58,907 bases of DNA from Actinomycetota bacterium (GTDB taxonomy: Bacteria > Actinomycetota > Thermoleophilia > Solirubrobacterales > 70-9), in NCBI GenBank assembly GCA_018268415.1, contig JAFDWO010000143.1, positions 1 to 58,907 of the forward strand, in the 5' to 3' direction. The position numbers and the translations under genes are program-made. Under the pieces are notes generated by a model. The model was not told the DNA's origin and ran no database searches. It was given only the letters and a program-made list of their open reading frames with translations. Below are positions 34,557 through 43,350 of this stretch, one piece after another. Position 1 is the stretch's first letter. Each line of letters begins with the position of its first letter.

Positions 34557-35565
34557 GCGGACGGCCGCGGCGACGGCCATCCTCGCCACGGTCGCGGTGG
34601 TGGCGCTGGTCGCCATCCCGGCGGCGATCGCCGCGTTCGGCGCCCGCACCCAGAACGAAGGCGACACGATCACCGCGGCGCCCGACTTCACCCCACCGGC
34701 GATCACCGCCACCGTGGTCGCGAAGAACCAGGGCGGCGTCACCGGCTTCGTCCACAACGGCGGCGCCTACTTCGTCTACGCGAACGTCTCCCCCGACACC
34801 GGCAACCCGGCGAGCGGCCTCGCCACGGTGAAGGCGAACGTGGGCGAACTCACCAGCGGCCAGACCGGCGCCGCGCTGGCCGCGGGCAGCTACACGGCCG
34901 GGGGCGTCTCCTACGGCTATCGCAGCGCCGAACTGACCGCGAACAGCGTGGTCGAAGGCTCGCATCCGTACTCGGTCACCGCAACCGACAACGCCGGCAA
35001 CGCGCGCACCGTGGAAGGGACGGCGACCGTGGACAACCTGGCGCCGAAAGCGAGCGACGTCCAGACCGCGAACGGCGGCACCACGGTCGGCCTGGCCGAA
35101 GAAAAGGACACCGTCACCTTCACCTTCAGCGAGCCGATCGACCCGCAGTCGATCCTCGCGGGGTGGAACGGCACCGCGACCAACGTCGTCGTGCGCCTGG
35201 TCGACAACGGCCTCCTCGGCCTCCCGCTCGCCAACGACGAACTCTTCGTCTACAACGCGGGCAACACCGCGGCGCTGCCCCTCGGCGGGGTCAACCTCGG
35301 TCGCGGCGATTACGTCGCCGGCCTGCTCGGCGGGGCGATCTACTTTGGCGCGACCGGCACCAAATCCACCATGACGATGAGTGGCAGCGCGATCACCGTC
35401 ACCTTCGGGACGGAGTCCGCCGGGAGCCTGCTGGTCGGACCGACGACCGCCGCGGGGACCGGGAGCATGGTCTGGAGCCCGGAAGGGGCCCCGTACGACC
35501 GCGCGGGCAACGCGATGTCGACCGCCACCGCGACCGAGTCGGGCGCGGCCGACAAGGAGTTCTGA
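34543..35565 (+). CDS. Secreted Ig-like-repeat protein with SipW-type signal
   Basis: The 340-aa protein starts at GTG 34543, inside the sipW end. The signal segment TAILATVAVVALVAIPAAIA is followed by AFGARTQNEGDTITAAPDFT, resembling the SipW cleavage context (A-F, small residues, N-E/N-P). The rest is Thr/Ala/Gly-rich beta sandwich, with a bacterial Ig-like pattern (HPYSVTATDNAGNARTVEGT, VDNLAPKASDV, TFTFSEPIDP). It is likely a surface or matrix component. The last base is shared with the next start codon. Confidence 0.7.
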   Translation: MGRPRRTAAATAILATVAVVALVAIPAAIAAFGARTQNEGDTITAAPDFTPPAITATVVAKNQGGVTGFVHNGGAYFVYANVSPDTGNPASGLATVKANVGELTSGQTGAALAAGSYTAGGVSYGYRSAELTANSVVEGSHPYSVTATDNAGNARTVEGTATVDNLAPKASDVQTANGGTTVGLAEEKDTVTFTFSEPIDPQSILAGWNGTATNVVVRLVDNGLLGLPLANDELFVYNAGNTAALPLGGVNLGRGDYVAGLLGGAIYFGATGTKSTMTMSGSAITVTFGTESAGSLLVGPTTAAGTGSMVWSPEGAPYDRAGNAMSTATATESGAADKEF

Positions 35566-36674
35566 TGCGCCGCCTCGCGCCGCTCCTCGTCCTTATCGGC
35601 CTCGCCGCGGTGGCGGCGGTGGCCTTCGCGCGGGTCGGTGGCGCGCCGGCGGCGCGGGCGACCGTGACCGCGGCCACCGGAGCTTTCGAGATCAGCAACT
35701 CGCGTGCCGGCCAACCGGTCTTCGCCGCGGCGGGCATCGCGCCCGGTGGCTCGGCCGTGGGGACGGTGACGATCGAAGACACCGGCTCCGCGGCGGCAGC
35801 GCTCGTCCTACGCCGAGGCGAACTGATCGACACCGAGGGCGTCGACGGCGGCGTGCTCTCCGCCCAGCTGTGGCTGAGCGTCGCCGACGTCACCGCACCG
35901 GGGGCACCCCGGAGCATCTACGCGGGCCGGCTGGCGACGATGCCCGATCAGGCGGTCGGCGAAGTCCAGCCGGGAGAGGCGAGGACCTTCGAATTCACCG
36001 CAACGCTGCCCGCGGCCGGGGAACCCGGCCTCCAGAACGCGGTCCAAGGCGCATCGACGACGGTCGCCTACATGTGGGTCGCCGAAGAACCGGGCGAAAA
36101 GGGCGGTGGTCCCGTGCCGCCCGGAGAAGGGCCGGGAACGGGGGAAGCGGGACCGGGCGGCTCGCCCCCCGGCGAGCCTGGCGCGTCCCCGGCGCCCGCC
36201 GGAACCGACAGCGGCCCGGCCGGCGAAAGCGCCGTCCTCACCCTCACCGTGCCGAAGATCATCAGGACCCCCCGCGGCGGCCGCCTCGTCGTCTGGACCC
36301 ACTGCGACGCGCGTTGCCGCGTCACCGTCCGCGGCCGCCTCCGCGCCACGGCGGCAGGCCGCCACCGCGGCGCGCCCGTCCACTTCACCCAGAAGCGCCT
36401 CGCGACCGCAGGACCGCAGCGCCTCCGCATCCCGATCCCGCGCAAGCTCGGGCGCTGGCTCCGTCACGCACCGCCGCCCAAGCGCCTGCGGGCCAAGCTC
36501 CGCTTCGTCGCCGTCGGCGCCGACGGCCAGCGCGACGTCGTGCAAAAACGGGTACGAATCCGGACGGGCGGCGGCCGGGATGCGGGCCGAAGGCACACGG
36601 AAGCATCACCCTCCTCCGCCTCAGGCGCCGGCCTCCCGAGCCACCGATCCTCTACCCGCCCCCGACCGCGATGA
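35565..36674 (+). CDS. Secreted TasA-like protein with Pro/Gly linker and basic C terminus
   Basis: The 369-aa protein has a signal peptide (APLLVLIGLAAVAAVAFARV), a TasA-like beta domain (TGAFEISNSRAGQPVFAAAG, GGSAVGTVTIEDTGSAAAAL), a Pro/Gly linker at about residues 185-220 and a basic domain with one Cys pair (VWTHCDARCRVTVRGRLRAT) rich in Arg/Lys. The basic part could bind acidic cell-wall polymers or DNA. It is the fourth coupled gene of the sipW cluster. Its 3' end overlaps the convergent hydrolase gene by 23 bp. Confidence 0.65.
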   Translation: MRRLAPLLVLIGLAAVAAVAFARVGGAPAARATVTAATGAFEISNSRAGQPVFAAAGIAPGGSAVGTVTIEDTGSAAAALVLRRGELIDTEGVDGGVLSAQLWLSVADVTAPGAPRSIYAGRLATMPDQAVGEVQPGEARTFEFTATLPAAGEPGLQNAVQGASTTVAYMWVAEEPGEKGGGPVPPGEGPGTGEAGPGGSPPGEPGASPAPAGTDSGPAGESAVLTLTVPKIIRTPRGGRLVVWTHCDARCRVTVRGRLRATAAGRHRGAPVHFTQKRLATAGPQRLRIPIPRKLGRWLRHAPPPKRLRAKLRFVAVGADGQRDVVQKRVRIRTGGGRDAGRRHTEASPSSASGAGLPSHRSSTRPRPR

Positions 36675-37479
36675 TCGCCTCCGCGGCCGCGGCCGGCTCC
36701 TGCGCCATCGGCGCGTGGGCGCAGTCGGGGAGGATCGTCAGGGATGCGCCGGGGTGGAAGCGGGCGAGCGCGTCGGCGTTGGCCGGTGGCACCACCGTGT
36801 CGTTGCCGCCGTGGATGATCGCGGTCGGGATCGACGGGTCGAGGACCGCGAGGGGACTCGGGCGGTCGTGCCACTCGACGATGGCTTCCTCCTGCATGAA
36901 GAGCACCGGCTCCGGGAGGACCGCACGGGCCGCGGCAACCAGATCGCCGAAGCGCTCGTCGACTTCGGCGGCGCGGTCGGGCGGGAAGAGCAGGGAGAGG
37001 AGGCGGGTCGCCTGTTCGCGCGGCGTGCCCGAGTGGTCGATCAGCTGCCGGAAGATGCCGGGCGCGGCATCGACGGTGTCGGCACCGCCGGGGTGGGTCG
37101 CGATCAGCGCCAGCGCGGTCACCCGCGCGGGCGCCTCGCGGGCCAGTGACTGGGCGACGAAGCCGCCCATCGACCAGCCCGCGACCGCGGTTCGCTCGAT
37201 CCCGAGGGCGTCGAGCAGCGCGATCGAGTCCGCCGTCATCCCCGCAGCCCCGCCGACCTCTTCGCCCGCGGCGAGGGTCGACCGCCCGAGCCCGACATTG
37301 TCCGGGGTGATCACCCGGAAGCGGGCGGCGAGCAGGCCGAGGAAGGCCGGGTCCCAATCCGCACCGGTCGCCGCATAGCCGTTCACCAGGAGGAGCGCCG
37401 GGCCGTCGCCAACCGCGGTCCAGGCGATCGAGCGGCCCGGAGCGACCTCGACGATTCCCTCCGCCGCACCGCCGCTCAT
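36652..37479 (-). CDS. Alpha/beta hydrolase, serine type
   Basis: The 275-aa protein has the oxyanion region LLLVNGYAATGADWDP, nucleophile elbow AGWSMGGFVAQ, the late acid in IIHGGNDTVVPPANAD and the terminal histidine in DCAHAPMAQ. It is a typical esterase, lactonase or peroxidase-like member; the substrate is unknown. The ATG at 37479 overlaps the dtd stop by 4 bp; the frame stays open upstream only as a shadow of dtd. Confidence 0.85.
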   Translation of the reverse strand: MSGGAAEGIVEVAPGRSIAWTAVGDGPALLLVNGYAATGADWDPAFLGLLAARFRVITPDNVGLGRSTLAAGEEVGGAAGMTADSIALLDALGIERTAVAGWSMGGFVAQSLAREAPARVTALALIATHPGGADTVDAAPGIFRQLIDHSGTPREQATRLLSLLFPPDRAAEVDERFGDLVAAARAVLPEPVLFMQEEAIVEWHDRPSPLAVLDPSIPTAIIHGGNDTVVPPANADALARFHPGASLTILPDCAHAPMAQEPAAAAEAIIAVGGG

Positions 37480-37901
37480 GGCTCGACCTCCACCATCACC
37501 GTCACCGGTCCGTCGTTGATCAGCGCCACCCCCATGCATGCCCCGAACACCCCCTTCTTCGCCTTGGTCCGCTCGCAGAAGCGGTCGTACAGCGGCTCGG
37601 CGACCTCTGGTCGCGCCGCCTTGATGTAGCTCGGCCGCGTCCCCTTCCGCGTGTCCCCGTACAGGGTGAACTGGCTGACGCAAAGAATCTCCCGCTCCGG
37701 CCCGAGCGGCTCGTTCATCCGCCCCTCGGCGTCGTCGAAGATCCGCAGCGCCAGCACCTTCTCCGCCAGCCGGTCGCACTCGACCTCGCCGTCCCCCACG
37801 CCGACCCCGAGCAACACCACCATCCCGGCCTTGATCTGCGCCACCCGCGTCCCCTCGACATCGACCGCCGCCTGGCTGCAACGTTGGACGAGCGCCCGCA
37901 T
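37476..37901 (-). CDS. dtd: D-aminoacyl-tRNA deacylase
   Basis: Dtd removes D-amino acids (and glycine from tRNA-Ala) from mischarged tRNAs. The 141-aa protein matches family length and motifs: MRALVQRCSQAAVDVEG, KVLALRIFDDAEGRMN, CVSQFTLYGDTRKGTRPSY with the SQxT site, and MGVALINDGPVTVMVE, a variant of the NxGPVT cross-subunit motif. It overlaps the downstream hydrolase gene by 4 bp and lies 10 bp after the epoxide-hydrolase-like gene. Confidence 0.92.
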   Translation of the reverse strand: MRALVQRCSQAAVDVEGTRVAQIKAGMVVLLGVGVGDGEVECDRLAEKVLALRIFDDAEGRMNEPLGPEREILCVSQFTLYGDTRKGTRPSYIKAARPEVAEPLYDRFCERTKAKKGVFGACMGVALINDGPVTVMVEVEP

Positions 37902-37911
37902 CGACCGGAGT

Positions 37912-38799
37912 CTAGGTAGTCGATACGGGCGAGCTGAAGAACTCGAGGGCTCGAGCGGCGACCAGGTCGGGGGCCTCGTCGACGATGAAGTGGCCGCAGC
38001 CCTCGACCAGCTCAACCCGCATGTCGTCGGCGTGGCGCTGCCAGCCGGCCAGCATCTTGGGGCGCAGGGCGGCGTCGTCGGTGCCGTGGAGGTGCAGGGT
38101 CGGCACCGTGAGGCGTTGGCGGGCATAACGGCCGCGGATCAGCTCCGGCTGCTCGCGCAGCTGGAAGGTCCGGTACATCTGCACGCAGGCGCGGGCGCGG
38201 TCGGGCTCAGCCAGGTTGTCGCTGAAGATGTGGAGCGTCTCCGGGTCGAGGTTGTCACGGACGACCGAGGCGCCGAGGAGGACCTTCGGCACCAGGGTGC
38301 CGCCGGTATGCAGGCGATAGCCGAGGATTGGTGCGGCGACCACCAGCTGGTAGGTGAAGCGCCACATCTCCGGCGCGACGATGCGCAGGTTCACCCACGG
38401 GGTGAGGATGTTCAGCGCCAGGTAGCGCTCGAAGCGCTCCGGCGCCCGCAGGCAGAGGAGGTAACCGATCCAGCCGCCCCAGTCGTGGCCGACCAGCTTC
38501 ACCCGCCGGAGGTCGAGCGCGTCGAGCACCGCCAGTACGTCGGCGGCGAGGTTCTCCTTCTCGTAGCCGTCCCGCGGCGCGTCGCTCCAGCCGAAGCCGC
38601 GCAGGTCGAGCGCGATCGCCCGGTGCCCCGCCGCCGCCAGCCGCGGCAGCAGGGACCGCCACTCGTACCAATGCTGCGGCCAGCCGTGCAGGCAGAGGAC
38701 GACGTCGTCGCCCTCCCCCGCTTCGGCCAGGTGAAAGCGCAGCCCGCGCGCCTCCACGTGGCGATGGCGGATGCCGTCGACGTGCGGCGGCACCCCCAT
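37912..38799 (-). CDS. Alpha/beta hydrolase, aspartate-nucleophile type (epoxide hydrolase/dehalogenase-like)
   Basis: The 295-aa protein has HGWPQHWYEW for the oxyanion hole, nucleophile Asp in VGHDWGGWIGYL and the final histidine in GCGHFIVDEAP. An Asp nucleophile indicates epoxide hydrolase or haloalkane dehalogenase chemistry; the helical cap (residues about 130-200) does not let me choose. The start is taken at ATG 38799; GTG 38808 is possible. The frame continues into the thrC 3' end, which is a shadow. Confidence 0.8.
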   Translation of the reverse strand: MGVPPHVDGIRHRHVEARGLRFHLAEAGEGDDVVLCLHGWPQHWYEWRSLLPRLAAAGHRAIALDLRGFGWSDAPRDGYEKENLAADVLAVLDALDLRRVKLVGHDWGGWIGYLLCLRAPERFERYLALNILTPWVNLRIVAPEMWRFTYQLVVAAPILGYRLHTGGTLVPKVLLGASVVRDNLDPETLHIFSDNLAEPDRARACVQMYRTFQLREQPELIRGRYARQRLTVPTLHLHGTDDAALRPKMLAGWQRHADDMRVELVEGCGHFIVDEAPDLVAARALEFFSSPVSTT

Positions 38800-38816
38800 C
38801 GCCTGCACGCGTTCGA

Positions 38817-40124
38817 CTAGGCGACCATCGCCGCGGTGCGACGGAAGTCCTCGAGCTGCTCGCTCATCGACTCCAGACTGCACGCGACCATTTCCGGCCA
38901 GGGCTTGTCCGGGTGATCCTGGATCGTCTTCAGGCCGTTGCCGCTGATGATCGCGACGACGGTCTCGTCCGGCGCGATCTTGCCGTGTTGGGCGAGCTGG
39001 GCCAGCGAGGCCACCGTGGTGCCGCCGGCGGGCTCGGTGAGAATGCCCTCGGTGGCGCCAAGCAGATCGATCGCCTCGAAGACCTCCGGGTCGGAGATCG
39101 TCCCCGCCGAACCGCCGCGCTTGCGCACCGCGTCGATCACCAGCGGGCCATCGCCCGGGGCGCCGATCGCGAGCGAGTGCACGGCCGTGTCCGGGGACTG
39201 CGGCTCAAGCTCGCCGCCCTCGAGGATCGCGGTCGCGATCGGATCGCAGCCGCTCGCCTGGGCGACGTTGATCCTGGTGCCCGCGGTCTCCGCGAGCCCG
39301 ACCGTCTCCAGCTCCTCCAAGCCCTTGTGGACGCGCGAGGACAGGGTGCCACCGGCAGCCGGGATGACGAAGTGGTCCGGCGACTTCCAGCCGAGCCCCT
39401 CGACCACCTCGAAGGCCATCGTCTTCGCCCCCTCCGCGTAGAACGGCCGCAGGGTGATGTTGGCGAACTCGATCCCGCTCGCCAGCGAGAGCTCACGGCA
39501 GGCGCGATTGGCCTGGTCGTAGTTGCCGTCGAGCTGGCAGACCTGGGCGCCGAGCGCACGACAGGCCTTGGCCTTCCCCTTCTCCATGTTGCCGGGGTAG
39601 AAGACGTAGGCCTGGGCGCCCGCCTTCGCCGCCAGCGCCGCGACCGCGGTGCCGACGTTGCCGGTGGAGACACAACCGACCTCGTCCTTGCCCAGCTCCA
39701 GCAGCCGGGCTATGGCCATGCCGACGACGCGATCCTTGTAGGAGAGCGACGGACGGTTGGTCGAGTCGTCCTTCAGGTACAGCTCCTTCAGCCCGAGCTC
39801 GGCGCCGAGCCGATCCGCCTTGATCAAGGGCGTCTGGCCGGCGAACTGGGCGACCCGCGACTGGGCGTCCGCCGATGTGATCGGCAGCAGCTCCTCGAAG
39901 CGCCACACGTTCCACGGCCGATCGTCGAGCCCGTGCTCGGCGATCACCGCCCTGGCGCGCTCGTAGTCATAATCGATGTCCAAGCCCTCACCGCAGGCCG
40001 GGCACTTGAAGGCCCGGTCCAGCAGCGGGGTGCGGTAGCCACAGTCACGGCAGACGAGTTCGGTCGCGCAGGACCTGGTTCGCCGGCCGATAGGCCCCTC
40101 CAGATGCTGCGTCGCGTTGCTCAT
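38817..40124 (-). CDS. thrC: Threonine synthase
   Basis: The PLP enzyme converts O-phosphohomoserine to threonine. The 435-aa protein has an N-terminal zinc-ribbon (C25, C28, C41, C44), PLP lysine K130 in SLSYKD, the phosphate loop VSTGNVGTAVAALA, and the late SGNGLKT motif. This is the shorter, plant/archaeal-like class. A GGAGG site precedes the ATG and a 230-bp leader with an inverted repeat lies upstream. Confidence 0.93.
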   Translation of the reverse strand: MSNATQHLEGPIGRRTRSCATELVCRDCGYRTPLLDRAFKCPACGEGLDIDYDYERARAVIAEHGLDDRPWNVWRFEELLPITSADAQSRVAQFAGQTPLIKADRLGAELGLKELYLKDDSTNRPSLSYKDRVVGMAIARLLELGKDEVGCVSTGNVGTAVAALAAKAGAQAYVFYPGNMEKGKAKACRALGAQVCQLDGNYDQANRACRELSLASGIEFANITLRPFYAEGAKTMAFEVVEGLGWKSPDHFVIPAAGGTLSSRVHKGLEELETVGLAETAGTRINVAQASGCDPIATAILEGGELEPQSPDTAVHSLAIGAPGDGPLVIDAVRKRGGSAGTISDPEVFEAIDLLGATEGILTEPAGGTTVASLAQLAQHGKIAPDETVVAIISGNGLKTIQDHPDKPWPEMVACSLESMSEQLEDFRRTAAMVA

Positions 40125-40268
40125 CTAACTTCCTCCTTGGCTACCGCCGAAGCGGCTTGTATTGGGCGCGACGCCGGCCGGCGCCGCTGGTTTGGATCGT
40201 AAGTGTGAAACAAGGGGTCGGTCCGGTCAACGTAGTTCACGTAAATATTCGGATAACCCCCTCCAACT

Positions 40269-40315
40269 CCGCTCCCCAAGGTAGCGGAACCACCGGGGCA
40301 CTCAAGGGGGAGCGG
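40269..40315 (-). promoter_or_regulatory. 9-bp inverted repeat in the thrC upstream region (candidate leader structure)
   Basis: CCGCTCCCC (40269-40277) pairs with GGGGAGCGG (40307-40315) around 29 nt that can form an inner GGTGG/CTACC stem. It lies 145 bp before the thrC start and between divergent genes, so it could be a structured leader or an operator. It matches no riboswitch consensus that I can recall. Confidence 0.35.
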
Positions 40316-40353
40316 CATTTTGTCTGTGGAACGGTTGTCTGCGCTTCGACACG

Positions 40354-40662
40354 ATGGGCGCACATGACTGCAACCGATCATCGGCAACCGGGGGGCGCGG
40401 GTTGACCCCGCAGGAGCGCTTCGCCTACAACCTCCGCCGCCGCCGCGTCGCGATCGGCATCTCGCAGGAGGAGCTCGGCGAGCGGACCGAGTTGCACCGC
40501 ACCGAGATCTCGCTGCTCGAGCGCGCCGGTCGCGAACCGCGCTTCGCCACCCTGCTGAAGCTCTGCGGCGCCCTGTCGACCACCCCCGACGCCCTCTGCG
40601 AAGGGACCGGCTGGGACCACAAGCGGCGCCGCTTCACCGCCGCCGAGCCGACCGGCGACTGA
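40354..40662 (+). CDS. XRE-family transcriptional regulator
   Basis: The protein (102 aa from the ATG, or 86 from the TTG at 40402 that starts LTPQERFAYNLRRRR) has a standard HTH: RRVAIGISQEELGERTELHR, TEISLLERAGREPRFATLLK and LCGALSTTPDALCEG. It is divergent from thrC with 229 bp between starts and could regulate it, but the association is only positional. The TTG start matches the family N terminus better. Confidence 0.8.
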   Translation: MGAHDCNRSSATGGRGLTPQERFAYNLRRRRVAIGISQEELGERTELHRTEISLLERAGREPRFATLLKLCGALSTTPDALCEGTGWDHKRRRFTAAEPTGD

Positions 40663-41000
40663 CGCGCACGCGAGCCCGCGGGGCGCGCGCAGCTTCTCGT
40701 CACGGGGCCCCTGTCCCGTGACGAGAAGAAATTGAGGCGGGGCGGCGCCGACTGCGCATCGGCACCTCCCTGAGGATCGGGTCGTGACGAACGTGATCCC
40801 CTGCTCAGCGCCAGGTCCTCCTTTGCCACCCCAAGGCGGTTTCCCTGTCTGAGTGAGCCCCGCCTCACCTGCCGGTTGATCCGCCGACAGGGTGACATTC
40901 ATAACAGACGGGGTTCTTCCAATCAAGGCCACCTGAACATAAAGCCCGGCTTACCTTTCGGTCCGGGCTTCCGGCGAGGCCGATCAGGAGACAGCGCCCG
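40663..41000. other. 338-bp intergenic region with one strong hairpin
   Basis: Between the XRE gene and the leuS stop. Bases 40693-40706 pair perfectly with 40715-40728 (14 bp) around an 8-nt loop, 31 bp after the XRE stop, followed by AAATTG; it is probably a terminator-like or repeat hairpin. Nothing else recognisable is present. Confidence 0.6.
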
Positions 41001-43286
41001 TCAGGAGGCAGCGCCGGAGAGGGCGTCGTCGACGGCGACCGGGATCATCGTCGCGGCGTCGGGCCAGGCTCCGGGCAGGTCCTCGGAGGTGAAGCGGCCG
41101 GAGTTGATCAGGATCTGCTCGGCGGCGTGCGGGGCGAAGGGCTGCAGGGCGCGGGCGAGCAGGAGGATCGCGGCGACCAGCGCCTCGGCGTCGGCGAGGT
41201 CGAGCTGCCCGCGCTTCTTCAGCTGCTTCTCGAACTGCTGGATGCGCTCGAAGAGGCGCGTCAGGTTGCGGATCGACTTGTGCAGCTGCAGCTCGGCGGT
41301 GTCGTCGGCGATCCGGTTCAGGCCGTTCTCGCACCAGCCGCGCAGCTTCTGCCGCTGCGGCTCCGTCGCCGCAGCTTTCTCCGGGTCGTGCTTGGCATGG
41401 TCGAGCTCGACGAAGCGGTCGTGGGCATAGGTCCAGAAGCCGCGCAGGAATTTGTTGGCGAAGCGGATCGCGGCGTCCGACCAGTTGAGCGTTTTCGCCG
41501 GGCCCGCCGCCCAGAGCACCGCGACGCGCACGGTGTCGGCGCCGAACTGGCCGACCAACTCGTCGGGATCGACGACGTTGCCGAGGTGCTTCGACATCTT
41601 GCGCCCGTCGGCGATCACCATCTCGTGGAAGAGACAGCCCTCGAAGGGCTCCCCCGCGTCCATGTAGGCGAACTCGCCGTGATCGCGGAGCGCCTTGGTG
41701 ACGATCCGCTGGTCGAAGACGAAGCCACCCGAGTCCCCGCCCGCGACCAGCCGCTCGGCGGGCAGCCACTTCCGTGACTCGGGGTGGGTGAACATCCGCG
41801 TCGCGCGGTCCTCCGGCGGCACCGTCGCGGGAACCCAGAGGAAGAGCGCGTCGAAGTGACAATCGAGCGTGTCGGTCTCCCGCTTCGCCGGGGCGCCGCA
41901 CGTCGGGCACGCCACGTCGACGAAGTCGGGGCGCTCGGCCAGCGGGTTCCCTTCCCCGGTGGCGACCAGGTCGCGCGGCAGGACCACCGGCAGGTCGGCC
42001 TCCGGCACCGGCACCGGCCCGTGCTCGGGACAGTGGACGATCGGGATCGGCGTCCCCCAGGAGCGCTGCCGCGAAATCGAGAAGTCGTTGGCCCGATACC
42101 GCTTCGCCGTCCTGGCATCCGTCACAGGCGCGTGTCGATGGGCCGATTTCTCCAGCCCATCTTGAGTTTTCGGCCCATCAACATCCTCGGCCGGGGGCGG
42201 GATGCGGCCGGGGAAGCGGACGGCGATGTCGCGGTCGGCCTCGTCCACCGCGGGGATCCCGAGCGCCGCCGTCGGCCCGAAGCGGGCGTCGACCAGCGGC
42301 GAGATCAGGACCGGCAGCTCCTCGCCGTCCGGTCCGGGCAGCGAGCGCCCGGTGTCAACCACCGGCACCTCTTTCGCGTCGCGGGCGCTCCGCTCCCAAC
42401 CGCCGGAGCGCAGCTGCTCGAGCTCGGCGCGCACCCCGTCGCCGCCGATCCAGGCCTCGAGGTCGGGGTGGCGCGGCGAGAGCAGGACGAAGGTCGCGAG
42501 CCCGGCGGCGTCGGCGTGCGGGGTGAAGACCGTGAGCGGCCCTCCCGGCCCCTCGCGCTCGAACTCGACCCCGTCGGCGCGCCCGAGGATGTAGCGCTGG
42601 GTCGCGAGCGCCAGCTCGTCCCACGGCTGCTCCTCGAGCCGCGGCAGGTTGGCGTCGTTCTCCTCCAGGTAGGGCGTGATCTTCAGGAACCAGGTCGGCC
42701 GGCGGATCAGTCGCACCTCGTTGTGACAGCGCCAGCAGGTGCCGCCCTCCTCCACCTGGATCGTCGCCAGCGTCGTCTGGCAGGTGTCGCACCAGTCGAC
42801 GGTCGCGTCGTCGAGGTAGATCAGCCCCATGTCGTAGAGCGTCAGGAAGAGCCACTGGGACCAGCGGTACTGGCCCTCGTCGGAGCTGTAGAAGACGCGG
42901 TCGTAGTCGAAGCTGTAGCCGAGGCGCTTCATCTGCTCCAGCATCCGCTCACCCGACTGGACGACCCACTCGGCGGCGGGCACCTGGCGCTCGATCGCCG
43001 CCAGCTCGGCGGGCAGCCCGAAGGCATCGAAGCCGAAGCCCATCAGCACGCTGCGCCCGCGGGCGCGCTGGAACCGCGCGTAGGCATCACCGATCGTGTA
43101 ATCACGCACGTGCCCCATGTGCAGGTTCCCCGAGGTGAACGGGCTCGAGGACTTGACGTAGACGCCGTGCTCGCCGTCGGGCGGCGGGGCGGGCGCGTCG
43201 TAATCGCCGCGCTCGACCCAGGTGGCCTGGCGCGCCGGCTCGATGATCGCGGGGTCGTAGGGCGGCTTGCGCGCGTTCTCGCTCAT
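41001..43286 (-). CDS. leuS: Leucyl-tRNA synthetase (divergent)
   Basis: A class I synthetase of 761 aa, shorter than the usual 800-870. The catalytic core is present: HMGH (56-59 in SGNLHMGHVRDYTIGD), GFDAFGLPAE, zinc-type cysteines WCDTCQTT with CWRC, and the second class I motif, here KMSKH (563-567) instead of KMSKS. In the CP1 editing domain the threonine-rich TTRPDT motif reads TPHADA, while an acidic residue remains in the later PAVDEADRD segment. TAACGT lies 7 nt before the ATG. Charging seems intact; editing may not be. Confidence 0.88.
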   Translation of the reverse strand: MSENARKPPYDPAIIEPARQATWVERGDYDAPAPPPDGEHGVYVKSSSPFTSGNLHMGHVRDYTIGDAYARFQRARGRSVLMGFGFDAFGLPAELAAIERQVPAAEWVVQSGERMLEQMKRLGYSFDYDRVFYSSDEGQYRWSQWLFLTLYDMGLIYLDDATVDWCDTCQTTLATIQVEEGGTCWRCHNEVRLIRRPTWFLKITPYLEENDANLPRLEEQPWDELALATQRYILGRADGVEFEREGPGGPLTVFTPHADAAGLATFVLLSPRHPDLEAWIGGDGVRAELEQLRSGGWERSARDAKEVPVVDTGRSLPGPDGEELPVLISPLVDARFGPTAALGIPAVDEADRDIAVRFPGRIPPPAEDVDGPKTQDGLEKSAHRHAPVTDARTAKRYRANDFSISRQRSWGTPIPIVHCPEHGPVPVPEADLPVVLPRDLVATGEGNPLAERPDFVDVACPTCGAPAKRETDTLDCHFDALFLWVPATVPPEDRATRMFTHPESRKWLPAERLVAGGDSGGFVFDQRIVTKALRDHGEFAYMDAGEPFEGCLFHEMVIADGRKMSKHLGNVVDPDELVGQFGADTVRVAVLWAAGPAKTLNWSDAAIRFANKFLRGFWTYAHDRFVELDHAKHDPEKAAATEPQRQKLRGWCENGLNRIADDTAELQLHKSIRNLTRLFERIQQFEKQLKKRGQLDLADAEALVAAILLLARALQPFAPHAAEQILINSGRFTSEDLPGAWPDAATMIPVAVDDALSGAAS

Positions 43287-43293
43287 GCCATCA

Positions 43294-43299
43294 ACGTTA
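43294..43299 (-). promoter_or_regulatory. Leaderless-type -10 box of leuS
   Basis: TAACGT on the minus strand lies exactly 7 nt before the leuS ATG, with no ribosome-binding site in between. Confidence 0.5.
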
Positions 43300-43350
43300 G
43301 CTGAGCGGGGAAGAGCTTCCGGCCGACGCCGGGCGCGCGCCGGGCGGCGC

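Noticed and set aside
40230..40330. T-box or SAM riboswitch upstream of thrC
   Set aside because: The GGTGGTTCCGCTACC core only loosely resembles a T-box, is too far from the start codon, and no specifier stem or SAM core is visible; kept only as an unassigned inverted repeat.
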